This document shows positions 36,804 through 45,170 of a stretch of DNA of 56,264 bases, piece after piece; within the stretch, counting starts at the first letter, position 1, and each line of letters begins with the position of its first letter. Location of the stretch: the NCBI RefSeq assembly GCF_003031675.1, contig NZ_PYWX01000033.1, forward strand, positions 1 through 56,264, read 5' to 3'. The notes under the pieces are model-generated. The model searched no databases. It saw only the letters and a list, made by a program, of their open reading frames with translations, and was not told where the DNA came from. Source of the DNA: Pseudomonas palleroniana. Lineage in GTDB: Bacteria; Pseudomonadota; Gammaproteobacteria; Pseudomonadales; Pseudomonadaceae. Both the position numbers and the translations under genes were made by a program.

Positions 36804-38306
36804 ATGTGCATGAACAGACTCAGCGATTTAAACAACAGTGCGGTGTTGCGGTTTGGTCCGTATGTGTTTCACACGCGCCAGCGGCTGATCCTGCACGGTG
36901 ATCGGCCGCTGCGTATGGGCGGGCGGGCCCTGGATATCCTCCAGGTACTGGTCGACCACGCGGGCGACGTGGTCAGCAAGGAGGCATTGATTGCCCAGGT
37001 CTGGCCGACTTCGGTGGTCGAAGAAATCAACCTGCGTGTGCACATCGCCGCCCTGCGTCGGGCCCTCAACGATGGCCAGGACGGCTGTTGCTACATCGTC
37101 AATGTTCCCCAGCGCGGTTATTGCTTTGTCGCCCCGGTGCAACGCGAGCCGGACGGGCTGCCGGTTTCGATCGAGACCGTTGAGCAACCCCGACACAACC
37201 TGCCGGTACGGATCACGCCGGTGATCGGTCGGGATTCGCTGGTGGGCAGCGTGGTCCGGCAGTTGCCGGTGTGCCGTTTCATGACACTGGTCGGCCCCGC
37301 CGGCATTGGCAAGACCACGGTGGCTTTGCGCGTGGCCGAACTGTTGTTGCAGCACTATGACGATGGCGTCTGGTTGGTGGATCTGGCGGCACTCGATGAT
37401 CCGGCGCGGCTCGTCGATTATCTGGGCCAGACGCTTGAACTGGACGTGGCTGGGAAGGCGCTGGCGCAACGGCATGCGTTGCTGGTGCTCGACAATTGCG
37501 AGCACTGGCTCGAATGCTGCCGAAAGCATGTGGAGAGCCTGTTGGCTGCGGCGCCACGGTTATCGATCCTGGTCACCAGCCGCGAGCCGCTGCGGGCTGC
37601 GCGGGAGACGGTGCAGTGTCTGCCGGCCCTGGCGGTGCCGCCGATGTCAGCGTTGCACAGTGTCGGCGAGACCCTGAGCTATTCGGCGGTGCAGTTGTTT
37701 GTCAGCCGTGCCCGTAGCCGCCAACAGGGCTTTACTCTGCGTGAGCAGGACCTCCCGGCCGTGCGGGAAATCTGTCGGCGCCTCGACGGTCTGCCGCTGG
37801 CCATCGAGCTGGCGGCGGCGCAGATCGATGCGCTGGCACTGGTTGGGCTGCGCGCGCAACTGGATAACTGTTTTCAATTGCTGACCCAGGGCCGGCGCAC
37901 CGCCGTCGCGCGGCATCAGACACTCAAGGCCGCATTGGACTGGAGCTATCAGCGCCTGAGCCCGTTGGAACAGACCGTCCTGCAAGGGCTGGCGGTGTTC
38001 AAGATAGCCTTTACGTTGGACGCAGCCATCGGCGTCATCAGCTGTGCGGTGCTGCGGCCCGCCAGCCTCGTCGAAGTGATAGACCGGCTGGTGCATAAAT
38101 CGCTGTTGTCCGCTGAACAAAGCAATGGCATCACCCGTTATCGGTTCCTCAACACCACCCGCACTTACGTCCTGGAAAAACTGGAACTGAGCGGGCTGCA
38201 GCGCGTGTTTGAAGTGCGTTATGCCGGCTACATCAGCCGGGCACGCTGGGTCTCAGGCAAGCCGGTGTTGTTGCAACTCGTCAAGCAAGCGACGGACTTT
38301 GCTTAG
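36804..38306 (+). CDS. Winged-helix regulator with NB-ARC-like ATPase, lacking the C-terminal repeat domain
   Basis: 500 residues. OmpR/PhoB-type winged helix (about 15-110, ending VPQRGYCFVAP), then a signal-transduction ATPase with Walker A GPAGIGKTT (164-172), Walker B ALLVLDNCEHW and RLDGLPLAIELAAA. The neighbouring paralogue on the opposite strand has 931 residues and continues into a helical-repeat half that is missing here; this protein stops at the junction. ATG 36804 or 36810 could be the start. Its last 54 bases overlap the paralogue's 3' end, antisense. It could be a degenerate copy or a constitutive/dominant form. Confidence 0.85.
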   Translation: MCMNRLSDLNNSAVLRFGPYVFHTRQRLILHGDRPLRMGGRALDILQVLVDHAGDVVSKEALIAQVWPTSVVEEINLRVHIAALRRALNDGQDGCCYIVNVPQRGYCFVAPVQREPDGLPVSIETVEQPRHNLPVRITPVIGRDSLVGSVVRQLPVCRFMTLVGPAGIGKTTVALRVAELLLQHYDDGVWLVDLAALDDPARLVDYLGQTLELDVAGKALAQRHALLVLDNCEHWLECCRKHVESLLAAAPRLSILVTSREPLRAARETVQCLPALAVPPMSALHSVGETLSYSAVQLFVSRARSRQQGFTLREQDLPAVREICRRLDGLPLAIELAAAQIDALALVGLRAQLDNCFQLLTQGRRTAVARHQTLKAALDWSYQRLSPLEQTVLQGLAVFKIAFTLDAAIGVISCAVLRPASLVEVIDRLVHKSLLSAEQSNGITRYRFLNTTRTYVLEKLELSGLQRVFEVRYAGYISRARWVSGKPVLLQLVKQATDFA

Positions 38307-41048
38307 GTCCGGGGTGGCAAAGCCTTCGGTAAACGCGTTGTAGAGGGGCGCCAGCAAATCGTGGGCTTGTTGCAGGCGTCCTTGACGCTGCCAAAGCTCG
38401 GCCAGGGATGTCGCCGTGCGCAGTTCCCACGCCCGTGCCCCCTGGGCCCTGGCAATTTCCAGGGCTTGGAGCAGCACCGTCTCGGCAGCACTCTGGCTGT
38501 TTTGCGCAAGCAGGGCATTCGCTCTGGCCCGCAGGATTTCCGCTGTGCTCCAGCCGGCAGCGCCGTTTTCGGCGCGTGCCAGCAAGGCGTCATCGACGAA
38601 ACCGCTATCCAGGGTGACCATGATTTCATGGATCAGCCCGCCGCCGGCTGTCGCGGTCGGATGTGCGCCCTCGGCATCGAGCACCTGCGCATACTGCCGG
38701 GCCCAGTTATAGAACAGCAGCACCGAGTGCTTTTGTGCCTGTTCGAGCAGCAGGCGCAACAGCTCGCGGGCCGTTTGGCGGTCACCGTTGTAGTGCGCGA
38801 TCAGGCACCCGGACAGCGCCAGCGTGTAGCAGATGGACGTGCCGTGGTCGATCTGGACGGCAATGTCCAACGCCTGCCGGGCAGTCTTCCAAGCCTTTTC
38901 GGGAAGGCCCTGTAACCAGAGGATCCGCGCCAGAATGGTCAGGGACGCGACGCTCTGGTCGTACTGGATGCCAAAGCCATGGGTGAAGCGATTGAGGTGC
39001 CCGCTCTGGGCCATGCACTGGAGGACCTGTTCGGCGCGCTGGCGTGCCTGGTGCTGGTCACCGGCAAAGTGCAGGGCCAGCACCTGCAAACGCTGGGTAC
39101 TCAGGGAAACGGCGGCGTTGCCTTGCACGCCCAGGCGATCGAATTGCAGGCTCTGTTCCAGGGCCGTTTGATAGTTGCCGCAACTGAGGTTGACCGCCAT
39201 GTGCCCGGACACGGCCCGGAGCTGGCCGGCCAGGTCGTTGTTGCTTTCGGCCAGGGTTCGGGCGCTTACAAAGGCTTCGACGGTTTCGGCGGTGCCCCCT
39301 TGGGTGTGGTAGCAGGCGCTGCCGAGGGCGAGGTTGAGGGCCATTTTCAGGCGGGGGCAGGGCGCGGGCGTCAATTGGAGCAGGGCCAGGGCCTTGCGCA
39401 CGTAGACACCGTGCTCCTTGAGCAGCGACAGTTCCTGCCAGAGGGGCGTCGACACCGAAGCCAGCTGGATCGCCACGGTCTGTGGCCCTTGCGCGTTAAA
39501 ACCCCAATCCAGGGCCGCGCGGATGTCTTCCAGGTGGCGCGCGTAGCGCTCGATCCAGACCTCGGTCTGGACCTGCTCCCAATCGTTGCCGGCCTGGTGC
39601 ATCAAGGCCAGGCAGCTCTCGGCGTGACGTTGCAGGGTGCCCTGCAAATCATTTGCTCGGTCGAGTTTTTCCAGGGCATAGCTGCGGGTGGTGTCGAGCA
39701 GACGGTAGAACACCCGCTCTTCACCGACCTCCACGTTCAGCAGGGACTTGGCCACCAGTTGCGTAATCGCGCCTAGCACCGCGTGGGGTTCGAGGTGCTC
39801 TGCGACAATCACCGTCGCTGCGGCCTCCAGCGTGAAACTGCCCCTGAATACACTCAATCGGCGCAGGCTGATCTGTTCACAGGGCGTCAGCAGCTCGAAG
39901 CTGCAGTCGAGTGTTGCGCGCAGGGTCTGATGCCGGCCCAGGGTCGTCTGGCCGCCCTGTGCGTACAAGCGAAAACTGCCTTGCAGTTGCTTCAACAGTT
40001 CGCTCAGGCCGAGGCTGTTCACGTGTGCTGCGGCCAGTTCGATCGCTAACGGAATACCGTCCAGGCGGCGGCAGATCTCGATCGCCAGAGGCAGTTCGTC
40101 ATCGCTCAGTTCGAAGCTGTCATGGCTGGCCATTGCCCGTTCGACGAACAGTTGCACCGCCGAAAAGCCCAGGGCCTGGGAGCGCTCCAGCGCAGCGATG
40201 GGCGGCGGGCAGTCGAGTGTTTCCAGGCGCTGCACGAATTCGCCTTCGGCCCGCAGGCTCTCGCGGCTGGTGGCCAGAATGTGCACATCGGGCGCCCCGC
40301 GAAGGAGGCTTTCGCTGAGTAGCGCAATCGCGTCGATCAGATGTTCGCAGTTATCGAGGACCAGCAGCATCTGCCGTTCATGCAGGAAGGTCGTCAGCGC
40401 GCTCAGCGGCTCGGCGTCGTGCAACGACAGCTCCAGCAGCGTCGCCAGGTGGTTGGCGATCATCGCGGGATCGCTGATCGAGGCCAGGTCCAACAGGCGG
40501 ATGCCGTCCCGGTAGCGACCGATCAGTTGTTCGGCGACGCGCAGCGCCACGCTGGTCTTGCCGATCCCCCCAGGGCCGACAAGGGTGATGAAACGCTGGC
40601 GTGGCAATTGCGTTACCAGACTGTCAACCAGGGTCTGGCGACCCACCAGGCGCGTGTGACGGATCGGCAAGTTATGCCCGCGCTGCCCCTGGCCGCTGCT
40701 CGGCGGGCGTTGTTCGGCAGGTGCCAGCGAATACGGCGCGACGAAGCTGTAACCCCGCTGGGCCACGGTGACGATATAGCGCTGGCCGGCTTGACCGTCG
40801 CCGAGGGCTTTGCGCAGCGCCGCGATATGCACACGCACATTGATGTCTTCGACGACGCTGTTGGGCCAGACCCGTGCGATCAACTGCTGCTTGCTGACCA
40901 GGTTCCCGGCATGCTCCAGCAGGATCAACAGAATGTCCATGGCGCGCCGGCTCAGGCGCAGGGGCTGGTCGGCCTCCAGCACCAGGCGTTGTCCGGGGTA
41001 AACCCGGTAAGGGCCGAAATGCACAGCCTGTTCGGGGGAAAGGGTCAA
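38253..41048 (-). CDS. Full-length winged-helix/NB-ARC-like ATPase regulator with C-terminal helical repeats
   Basis: 931 residues. Winged helix (about 10-105, AQRGYSFVAP), STAND-type ATPase with Walker A GPGGIGKT (158-165), MLLVLDNCEHL and RLDGIPLAIELAAAHV, then about 450 residues of Ala/Leu-rich helical repeats (TPR-like) for ligand or partner sensing. Such proteins are ATP-switched, MalT-like activators. The start has GGAG (AGGAGTGACCCGTTG) a short distance upstream. Paralogue of the 500-residue protein encoded tail to tail with it. Target genes are unknown; the divergent flavodoxin-like gene is a candidate. Confidence 0.9.
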   Translation of the reverse strand: MTLSPEQAVHFGPYRVYPGQRLVLEADQPLRLSRRAMDILLILLEHAGNLVSKQQLIARVWPNSVVEDINVRVHIAALRKALGDGQAGQRYIVTVAQRGYSFVAPYSLAPAEQRPPSSGQGQRGHNLPIRHTRLVGRQTLVDSLVTQLPRQRFITLVGPGGIGKTSVALRVAEQLIGRYRDGIRLLDLASISDPAMIANHLATLLELSLHDAEPLSALTTFLHERQMLLVLDNCEHLIDAIALLSESLLRGAPDVHILATSRESLRAEGEFVQRLETLDCPPPIAALERSQALGFSAVQLFVERAMASHDSFELSDDELPLAIEICRRLDGIPLAIELAAAHVNSLGLSELLKQLQGSFRLYAQGGQTTLGRHQTLRATLDCSFELLTPCEQISLRRLSVFRGSFTLEAAATVIVAEHLEPHAVLGAITQLVAKSLLNVEVGEERVFYRLLDTTRSYALEKLDRANDLQGTLQRHAESCLALMHQAGNDWEQVQTEVWIERYARHLEDIRAALDWGFNAQGPQTVAIQLASVSTPLWQELSLLKEHGVYVRKALALLQLTPAPCPRLKMALNLALGSACYHTQGGTAETVEAFVSARTLAESNNDLAGQLRAVSGHMAVNLSCGNYQTALEQSLQFDRLGVQGNAAVSLSTQRLQVLALHFAGDQHQARQRAEQVLQCMAQSGHLNRFTHGFGIQYDQSVASLTILARILWLQGLPEKAWKTARQALDIAVQIDHGTSICYTLALSGCLIAHYNGDRQTARELLRLLLEQAQKHSVLLFYNWARQYAQVLDAEGAHPTATAGGGLIHEIMVTLDSGFVDDALLARAENGAAGWSTAEILRARANALLAQNSQSAAETVLLQALEIARAQGARAWELRTATSLAELWQRQGRLQQAHDLLAPLYNAFTEGFATPDLSKVRRLLDELQQHRLA

Positions 41049-41235
41049 CGGGTCACTCCTGCCTGCATGCGTCTATCACCGGGTATCCGAGCATGTTCCT
41101 GAGTTTTTTGCGGCAGCGCAACGCGGCGGTACCGGGTATACGTTGCCGGCGGCGTTTGTGGTGCCGTTCACCCGTGCCGTATCGACTGGGGCTGCGCTGA
41201 CAAAAGGCTGAGTCGCGGCTTTTGGCGCCCCCTGA

Positions 41236-41283
41236 GAATTAACAACGTTTAACTCGTCCTGCGTCTGGTTTACACCCAAAAAT
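41236..41283 (+). promoter_or_regulatory. Shared promoter element, copy 1 (before flavodoxin-like gene)
   Basis: A 21-base stretch (41236-41256, core TTAACAACGTTTAACTCG) recurs exactly as its reverse complement at 42529-42549. CCCAAAAAT follows at 41275-41283, 18 bases on. Here the 21-mer ends 111 bases before the flavodoxin-like start. It lies in the 319-base gap between that gene and the divergent ATPase regulator gene; nothing else coding is seen in the gap. Confidence 0.7.
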
Positions 41284-41367
41284 CCAAGGCTTCCAGTCCA
41301 TCAACCGAAGGCACTGGTTTTTGTGCTCGTGCAGCAAAAGGGATGGACACTTCAGGAGAAGGCTGGA

Positions 41368-41943
41368 ATGAGCGACGTGGTGGTGGTCTATCACAGCGGT
41401 TATGGCCATACGCGGGTTATCGCCGAAGCGGTGGCTCAGGGGGTGGAGCGGCACTCGGGCAGTACGTGCCGGCTGATCCCGGTCGAGGAGGTGGACGGGC
41501 AGTGGGACTGCCTGCACCGCGCCGACGCGATCATCTTCGGCGCCCCGACTTACATGGGCAGCGCATCGGCGTCCTTCAAGGCCTTCATGGAGGCCACCGC
41601 GTCGTTCTACCTGGCGCAACCCTGGCGCGACAAGCTGGCTGCCGGGTTCACCAACTCCGGTTGCCTGTGTGGCGACAAGCTCAACACCTTGCTGCAGATG
41701 GCCGTGTTCGCCGCCCAGCACTCGATGATCTGGGTCGGCCTCGACCTGTTGCCGGCGCGCTCCAGCGTTGGCCGGTTCGATGGGCAATTGAATCGTCTGG
41801 GCAGCTCCCTGGGGGTCATGGCCCAATCAAATGTCGAGCAGTCCCCGGACCATGCGCCACCTGCCGAAGATCGCTGCACCGCCGCTCACCTGGGGGAGCG
41901 GGTGGCGCGCCTGGCCGAACGCATGCACCCTGCGTCGGGTTGA
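41368..41943 (+). CDS. Flavodoxin-like NAD(P)H-dependent oxidoreductase (WrbA-like)
   Basis: 191 residues from ATG 41368, chosen for the AGGAGAAGG ahead of it; the frame extends 15 codons upstream without a better start. Flavodoxin fold: FMN-phosphate loop YHSGYGHTRVIAEAV, then GAPTYMGSASASFKAFMEAT and a GFTNSGCLCGDK segment near the flavin, as in WrbA/NAD(P)H:quinone reductases. Probably reduces quinones or other electrophiles. Its promoter shares a 21-base element with the convergent araC-type gene. Confidence 0.88.
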   Translation: MSDVVVVYHSGYGHTRVIAEAVAQGVERHSGSTCRLIPVEEVDGQWDCLHRADAIIFGAPTYMGSASASFKAFMEATASFYLAQPWRDKLAAGFTNSGCLCGDKLNTLLQMAVFAAQHSMIWVGLDLLPARSSVGRFDGQLNRLGSSLGVMAQSNVEQSPDHAPPAEDRCTAAHLGERVARLAERMHPASG

Positions 41944-41974
41944 TGCGTCGCATCCCATCCCCACAAGGCTCAGC

Positions 41975-42409
41975 TCAGCAGTGAGCGGCTTGCGCTGCTG
42001 AAGAGGCAGGCAGGGCCCGTACGGCCTGGCAACGCCAGGCGAACGGGGTGATGCCTTCGCTGCGGGTGAACATGTGGCAGAAGTGCGCCTGATCGCAGAA
42101 ACCACACTCCAGGCTGATTTGCGTCAAGGTCAGGTCGGTGTCCTGGATCAGTTGCTTGGCGCGCAGGATGCGCTGGCAACGAATCCAGTCCTGGGGCGCC
42201 AAGCCGGTGCTGGACTTGAAGGCGCGAGAGAAATGACTGCGCGACAGGGCGCAGGCCCGAGCGAGTTCGGTGACTTCCAGCGTTTCACTCAACCTTTCGA
42301 GGATCAATTTCTTGACCAGGCTTTCCCGCCAGGGAGAAAGGCCTCCGGTGGTCGGGACGCGCGTTTGAGTGGTTGATACACGGACGGCGTTGTACTGAGC
42401 GTGGGCCAT
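41975..42409 (-). CDS. Short AraC-family regulator (DNA-binding domain only)
   Basis: 144 residues, essentially one AraC DNA-binding domain: RACALSRSHFSRAFKSSTG (first helix-turn-helix) and LTQISLECGFCDQAHFCHMF (second), with a 30-residue lead. There is no ligand domain, so activity probably depends on its level. Convergent with the flavodoxin-like gene, 31 bases apart. The same 21-base element stands at a similar distance in front of both genes, suggesting this protein controls both. Confidence 0.9.
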   Translation of the reverse strand: MAHAQYNAVRVSTTQTRVPTTGGLSPWRESLVKKLILERLSETLEVTELARACALSRSHFSRAFKSSTGLAPQDWIRCQRILRAKQLIQDTDLTLTQISLECGFCDQAHFCHMFTRSEGITPFAWRCQAVRALPASSAAQAAHC

Positions 42410-42502
42410 GGCAAATATCCGTATCGATGGGAGCGCGCCGGCGCACTGCGCGATGGCTCAGCAGCTTCCCGCGTTAGAAAACAGTCCTGCACAGAGGGCT
42501 TC

Positions 42503-42549
42503 ATTTTTGGGCGCGGGTCGGTGGTTGGCGAGTTAAACGTTGTTAATTC
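42503..42549 (-). promoter_or_regulatory. Shared promoter element, copy 2 (before short araC-type gene)
   Basis: Reading the minus strand, the same 21-base element (42549 to 42529) is followed 17 bases on by CCCAAAAAT (42511 to 42503) and 119 bases later by the araC-type ATG at 42409. Orientation and distance match copy 1 relative to its gene. The rest of the 328-base divergent gap up to the LysR gene holds no convincing gene. Confidence 0.7.
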
Positions 42550-42737
42550 CCTGCCTGTGCAACAGCATCCATTGAGCACATTGCTGCAATTTCTTGCGCT
42601 GAAAACGCGTGCATAATTGCGCGTATTTCGCCGGAGCCTATCGAACGCGGGTTTTACCGGCGGGCGGCAAGAGCGCCGATGCTCGAGTGAAGTTCGACTG
42701 AGGCGTACCTGGCTCAACACACAATGGGACTGTGCCT

Positions 42738-43661
42738 ATGAACCGTAATGATCTGCGCCGCCTGGACATGAACCTGTTGGTGATTTTCGAGGCCCTGATG
42801 TTCGAAAAGAACCTGACCCGTGTGGCTGAGAAGCTGTTCATGGGGCAGCCTGCGGTGAGTGCTGCGCTGGGGCGCCTGCGCGATTTGTTCGACGACCCGC
42901 TCCTGTTGCGCAATGGTCGCGGGATGGAGCCGACGGCGCGAGCGTTGGCGATTCTTAAAGAGCTGCAACCGGCGATGGACATCATCTCGGGTGCCGTCAG
43001 CCGGGCCAAGGAGTTTGACCCGGCGACCAGCTGCGATGTGTTTCGCATAGGCCTTTCGGACGATGCCGAATTTGGTCTGTTCCCGCCGTTGCTGCGCCAG
43101 TTGCAGCAGGAGGCGCCGGGCATTGTCGTGGTGGTGCGCCGGGCCAATTATCTGTTGATGCCGGCCTTGCTCGCCTCAGGGGAGATCTCCGTGGGGGTCA
43201 GCTACACCACCGACTTGCCGGCCAACGCCAAGCGCAAGCGGTTGCGTGATATTGCCTGCAAAGTGTTGCGCGGGGATGACCGGCCTGGTGAGCTGACGCT
43301 CGATGAGTACTGCCAGCGCCCCCACGCGATGGTGTCGTTCTCGGGCGACCTGAGCGGCAACATCGACCTCGACCTTGCCAAAGTCGGGCGTGCCCGGCGC
43401 GTGGTGCTGGGGGTTCCGCAGTTCAGTGGCTTGCGGGCGATGCTCGCCGGTACCGAAATGATCGCCACCGTGCCCGACTACGCGGCGTGCGCCTTGGTCG
43501 AAGGTTGCGCCCTGCGCGCCGAAGACCCACCGTTTCCCATCGATGCGGCGCAACTGTCGATGGCCTGGAGTGGCGTTCACGACAACGATCCGGCAGAGCG
43601 CTGGTTACGTTCGCGGATCAGTCAGTTCATGTCGCAACCCCTGGACATCGCGACCCCCTAG
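42738..43661 (+). CDS. LysR-family regulator (NodD/SyrM-like branch)
   Basis: 307 residues from ATG 42738 (an in-frame GTG at 42732 is possible). The N-terminus MNRNDLRRLDMNLLVIFEALM, with FMGQPAVSAALGRLRDLF, is typical of LysR proteins that begin with the LRRLDMNLL pattern, followed by a full effector domain. Divergent from the short araC-type gene. Target unknown. Confidence 0.9.
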   Translation: MNRNDLRRLDMNLLVIFEALMFEKNLTRVAEKLFMGQPAVSAALGRLRDLFDDPLLLRNGRGMEPTARALAILKELQPAMDIISGAVSRAKEFDPATSCDVFRIGLSDDAEFGLFPPLLRQLQQEAPGIVVVVRRANYLLMPALLASGEISVGVSYTTDLPANAKRKRLRDIACKVLRGDDRPGELTLDEYCQRPHAMVSFSGDLSGNIDLDLAKVGRARRVVLGVPQFSGLRAMLAGTEMIATVPDYAACALVEGCALRAEDPPFPIDAAQLSMAWSGVHDNDPAERWLRSRISQFMSQPLDIATP

Positions 43662-43679
43662 ATCCGGCTGAAAGCGGGG

Positions 43680-45107
43680 TCAGCGTTTTTGCAACCAGCC
43701 CAGGAAACCGCCTTTCCTGACCGGTACGGGCTTAGCCATCAACGCCAGCCGACTGTTCTGTTGCCGTACCGCCTGCAACTTGTTCAACGCCTGGCCGACC
43801 TCGCTGCGCTGCGCCATGCACTGGCGGGTCAGCTGCTTGTCGAGACGGTAGATGATCGAGGAGGTCAGCGCGGTGAAGGTCGCCTGGGACGGTGTATCGG
43901 CAAGGATGCTCTGTTCGCCCATGACCTCGCTCGGCCCCATGCGACCGGCCTCGGCCAGCCCATTGCTGTCGGACACGCTGACACTGACGATACCGGTGGC
44001 AATCACAAACAGGCTGTCCGGCACTTCGTCCAGATCCAGCACCACCTGGCCGGCGCTGTATTGTTGCGGCACCATTGATTCGGCGAGGCGGTCACGCTCC
44101 TCATGGCTGAGCGAGCGGAAAACCTTCACCTCATCGAGCAACGCACGGGCGCGGCTCGAGGGTTCGATCACACCGTCCGGATGCCGCGAGATACCCGCCG
44201 CCTCAAGATGCCGATGGGCGAGGTCGAACAACTGGTTGCGCACGTCGCCTTTCCTGGCCAGTTCGGCGATGAAACCGCTGGCCACGTATTCGGACATTTC
44301 CTCTCCCGCCTCTTTGAGCAACGCTTTCGGCGCCGGGTTGAGCAACAGGCTGCTGCTGCCTTGCAGCGTCCGGTCGAGGGCATCGAGTACCCGGCGCGGC
44401 CGCACGTGATTCGGCACCTTGATGCTGATCGACACGCCGTGCAGGTTGGTGGGGCGGCTGAGGTTGACGATCTTGGCCTTGGCCGCCACCGAGTTAGGCA
44501 CCACCGCCAGGGTGCCGGCGCTGGTCAGCAGATGGGTGGCACGCCAGTCGATATCGAGCACCTTGCCTTCGACGCCGTCGATCATCACGAAATCGTCTAC
44601 CTGATAGGGCTTGGTGGTGTTGAGCACGATGCCGGAGAACACGTCGCTCAACGTACTCTGCAGCGCCAGGCCGACCACAATGGCGACCACCCCGGAGGTC
44701 GCGAGCAAGCCTTTGACCGGCAGCTCCAGCACATACCCGGCGGAGGCGACAATGGCCGCCAGGAACACCAACGCGCCGATCACGTCCTGCAACAACCGAC
44801 CGCTGTGCCCGATGCGCCGCATCAGAATCAGGCCGACCACTTCGGTCAGCACCCGTGCGGCGTACAGCCACCAGAGTATTCCCAACGCCGTAGCGCCCAG
44901 TTGCGCAACCCGGTCATCGGCAAACGACGGCGCCTGCAACGGGCTGACGCCGGCATTGATGACCAGCGCGCTGAACGCCACGAACAACAGCAAGCGCACG
45001 CCGATGCGCGAGGCGCGGTGCGTGAACGGGGCGAGATGCCAGAGCAACGCGTCGAGCACCAGCAGCAGGGCGCTCCAGGACAACGGGTGGGTGAGGAAAA
45101 GGCTCAT
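43680..45107 (-). CDS. Small-conductance mechanosensitive (MscS-type) channel with C-terminal cyclic-nucleotide-binding domain
   Basis: 475 residues from ATG 45107 (GGAGTG upstream; an ATG 12 codons earlier overlaps a terminator and is less likely). About four to five membrane segments lead to the pore-lining helix and MscS beta domain (SGVVAIVVGLALQSTLSDVFSG, then DDFVMIDGVEGKVLDIDWR). Residues about 325-440 form a cNMP/CRP-like domain (FRSLSHEERDRLAESMVPQQ, then GEQSILADTPSQATFTAL). Probably an inner-membrane channel gated by tension and modulated by a nucleotide. Confidence 0.92.
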   Translation of the reverse strand: MSLFLTHPLSWSALLLVLDALLWHLAPFTHRASRIGVRLLLFVAFSALVINAGVSPLQAPSFADDRVAQLGATALGILWWLYAARVLTEVVGLILMRRIGHSGRLLQDVIGALVFLAAIVASAGYVLELPVKGLLATSGVVAIVVGLALQSTLSDVFSGIVLNTTKPYQVDDFVMIDGVEGKVLDIDWRATHLLTSAGTLAVVPNSVAAKAKIVNLSRPTNLHGVSISIKVPNHVRPRRVLDALDRTLQGSSSLLLNPAPKALLKEAGEEMSEYVASGFIAELARKGDVRNQLFDLAHRHLEAAGISRHPDGVIEPSSRARALLDEVKVFRSLSHEERDRLAESMVPQQYSAGQVVLDLDEVPDSLFVIATGIVSVSVSDSNGLAEAGRMGPSEVMGEQSILADTPSQATFTALTSSIIYRLDKQLTRQCMAQRSEVGQALNKLQAVRQQNSRLALMAKPVPVRKGGFLGWLQKR

Positions 45108-45128
45108 GGATTGCACTCCGGCGGGTAC

Positions 45129-45161
45129 AAAAAAACTCGCCACACCCTGAGGTGTGGCGAG
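45129..45161 (-). terminator. Rho-independent terminator of the esterase gene
   Basis: An 11-bp perfect stem (45136-45146 with 45151-45161; CTCGCCACACC), CTGA loop, and seven T's on the minus strand. It begins ten bases past the esterase stop and separates it from the MscS-type gene. Confidence 0.95.
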
Positions 45162-45170
45162 AGGTCGGAC

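Noticed and set aside
41076..41279. Possible 67-codon small gene on the minus strand
   Set aside because: No ribosome-binding site; it contains the shared 21-base promoter element and no recognizable motif.
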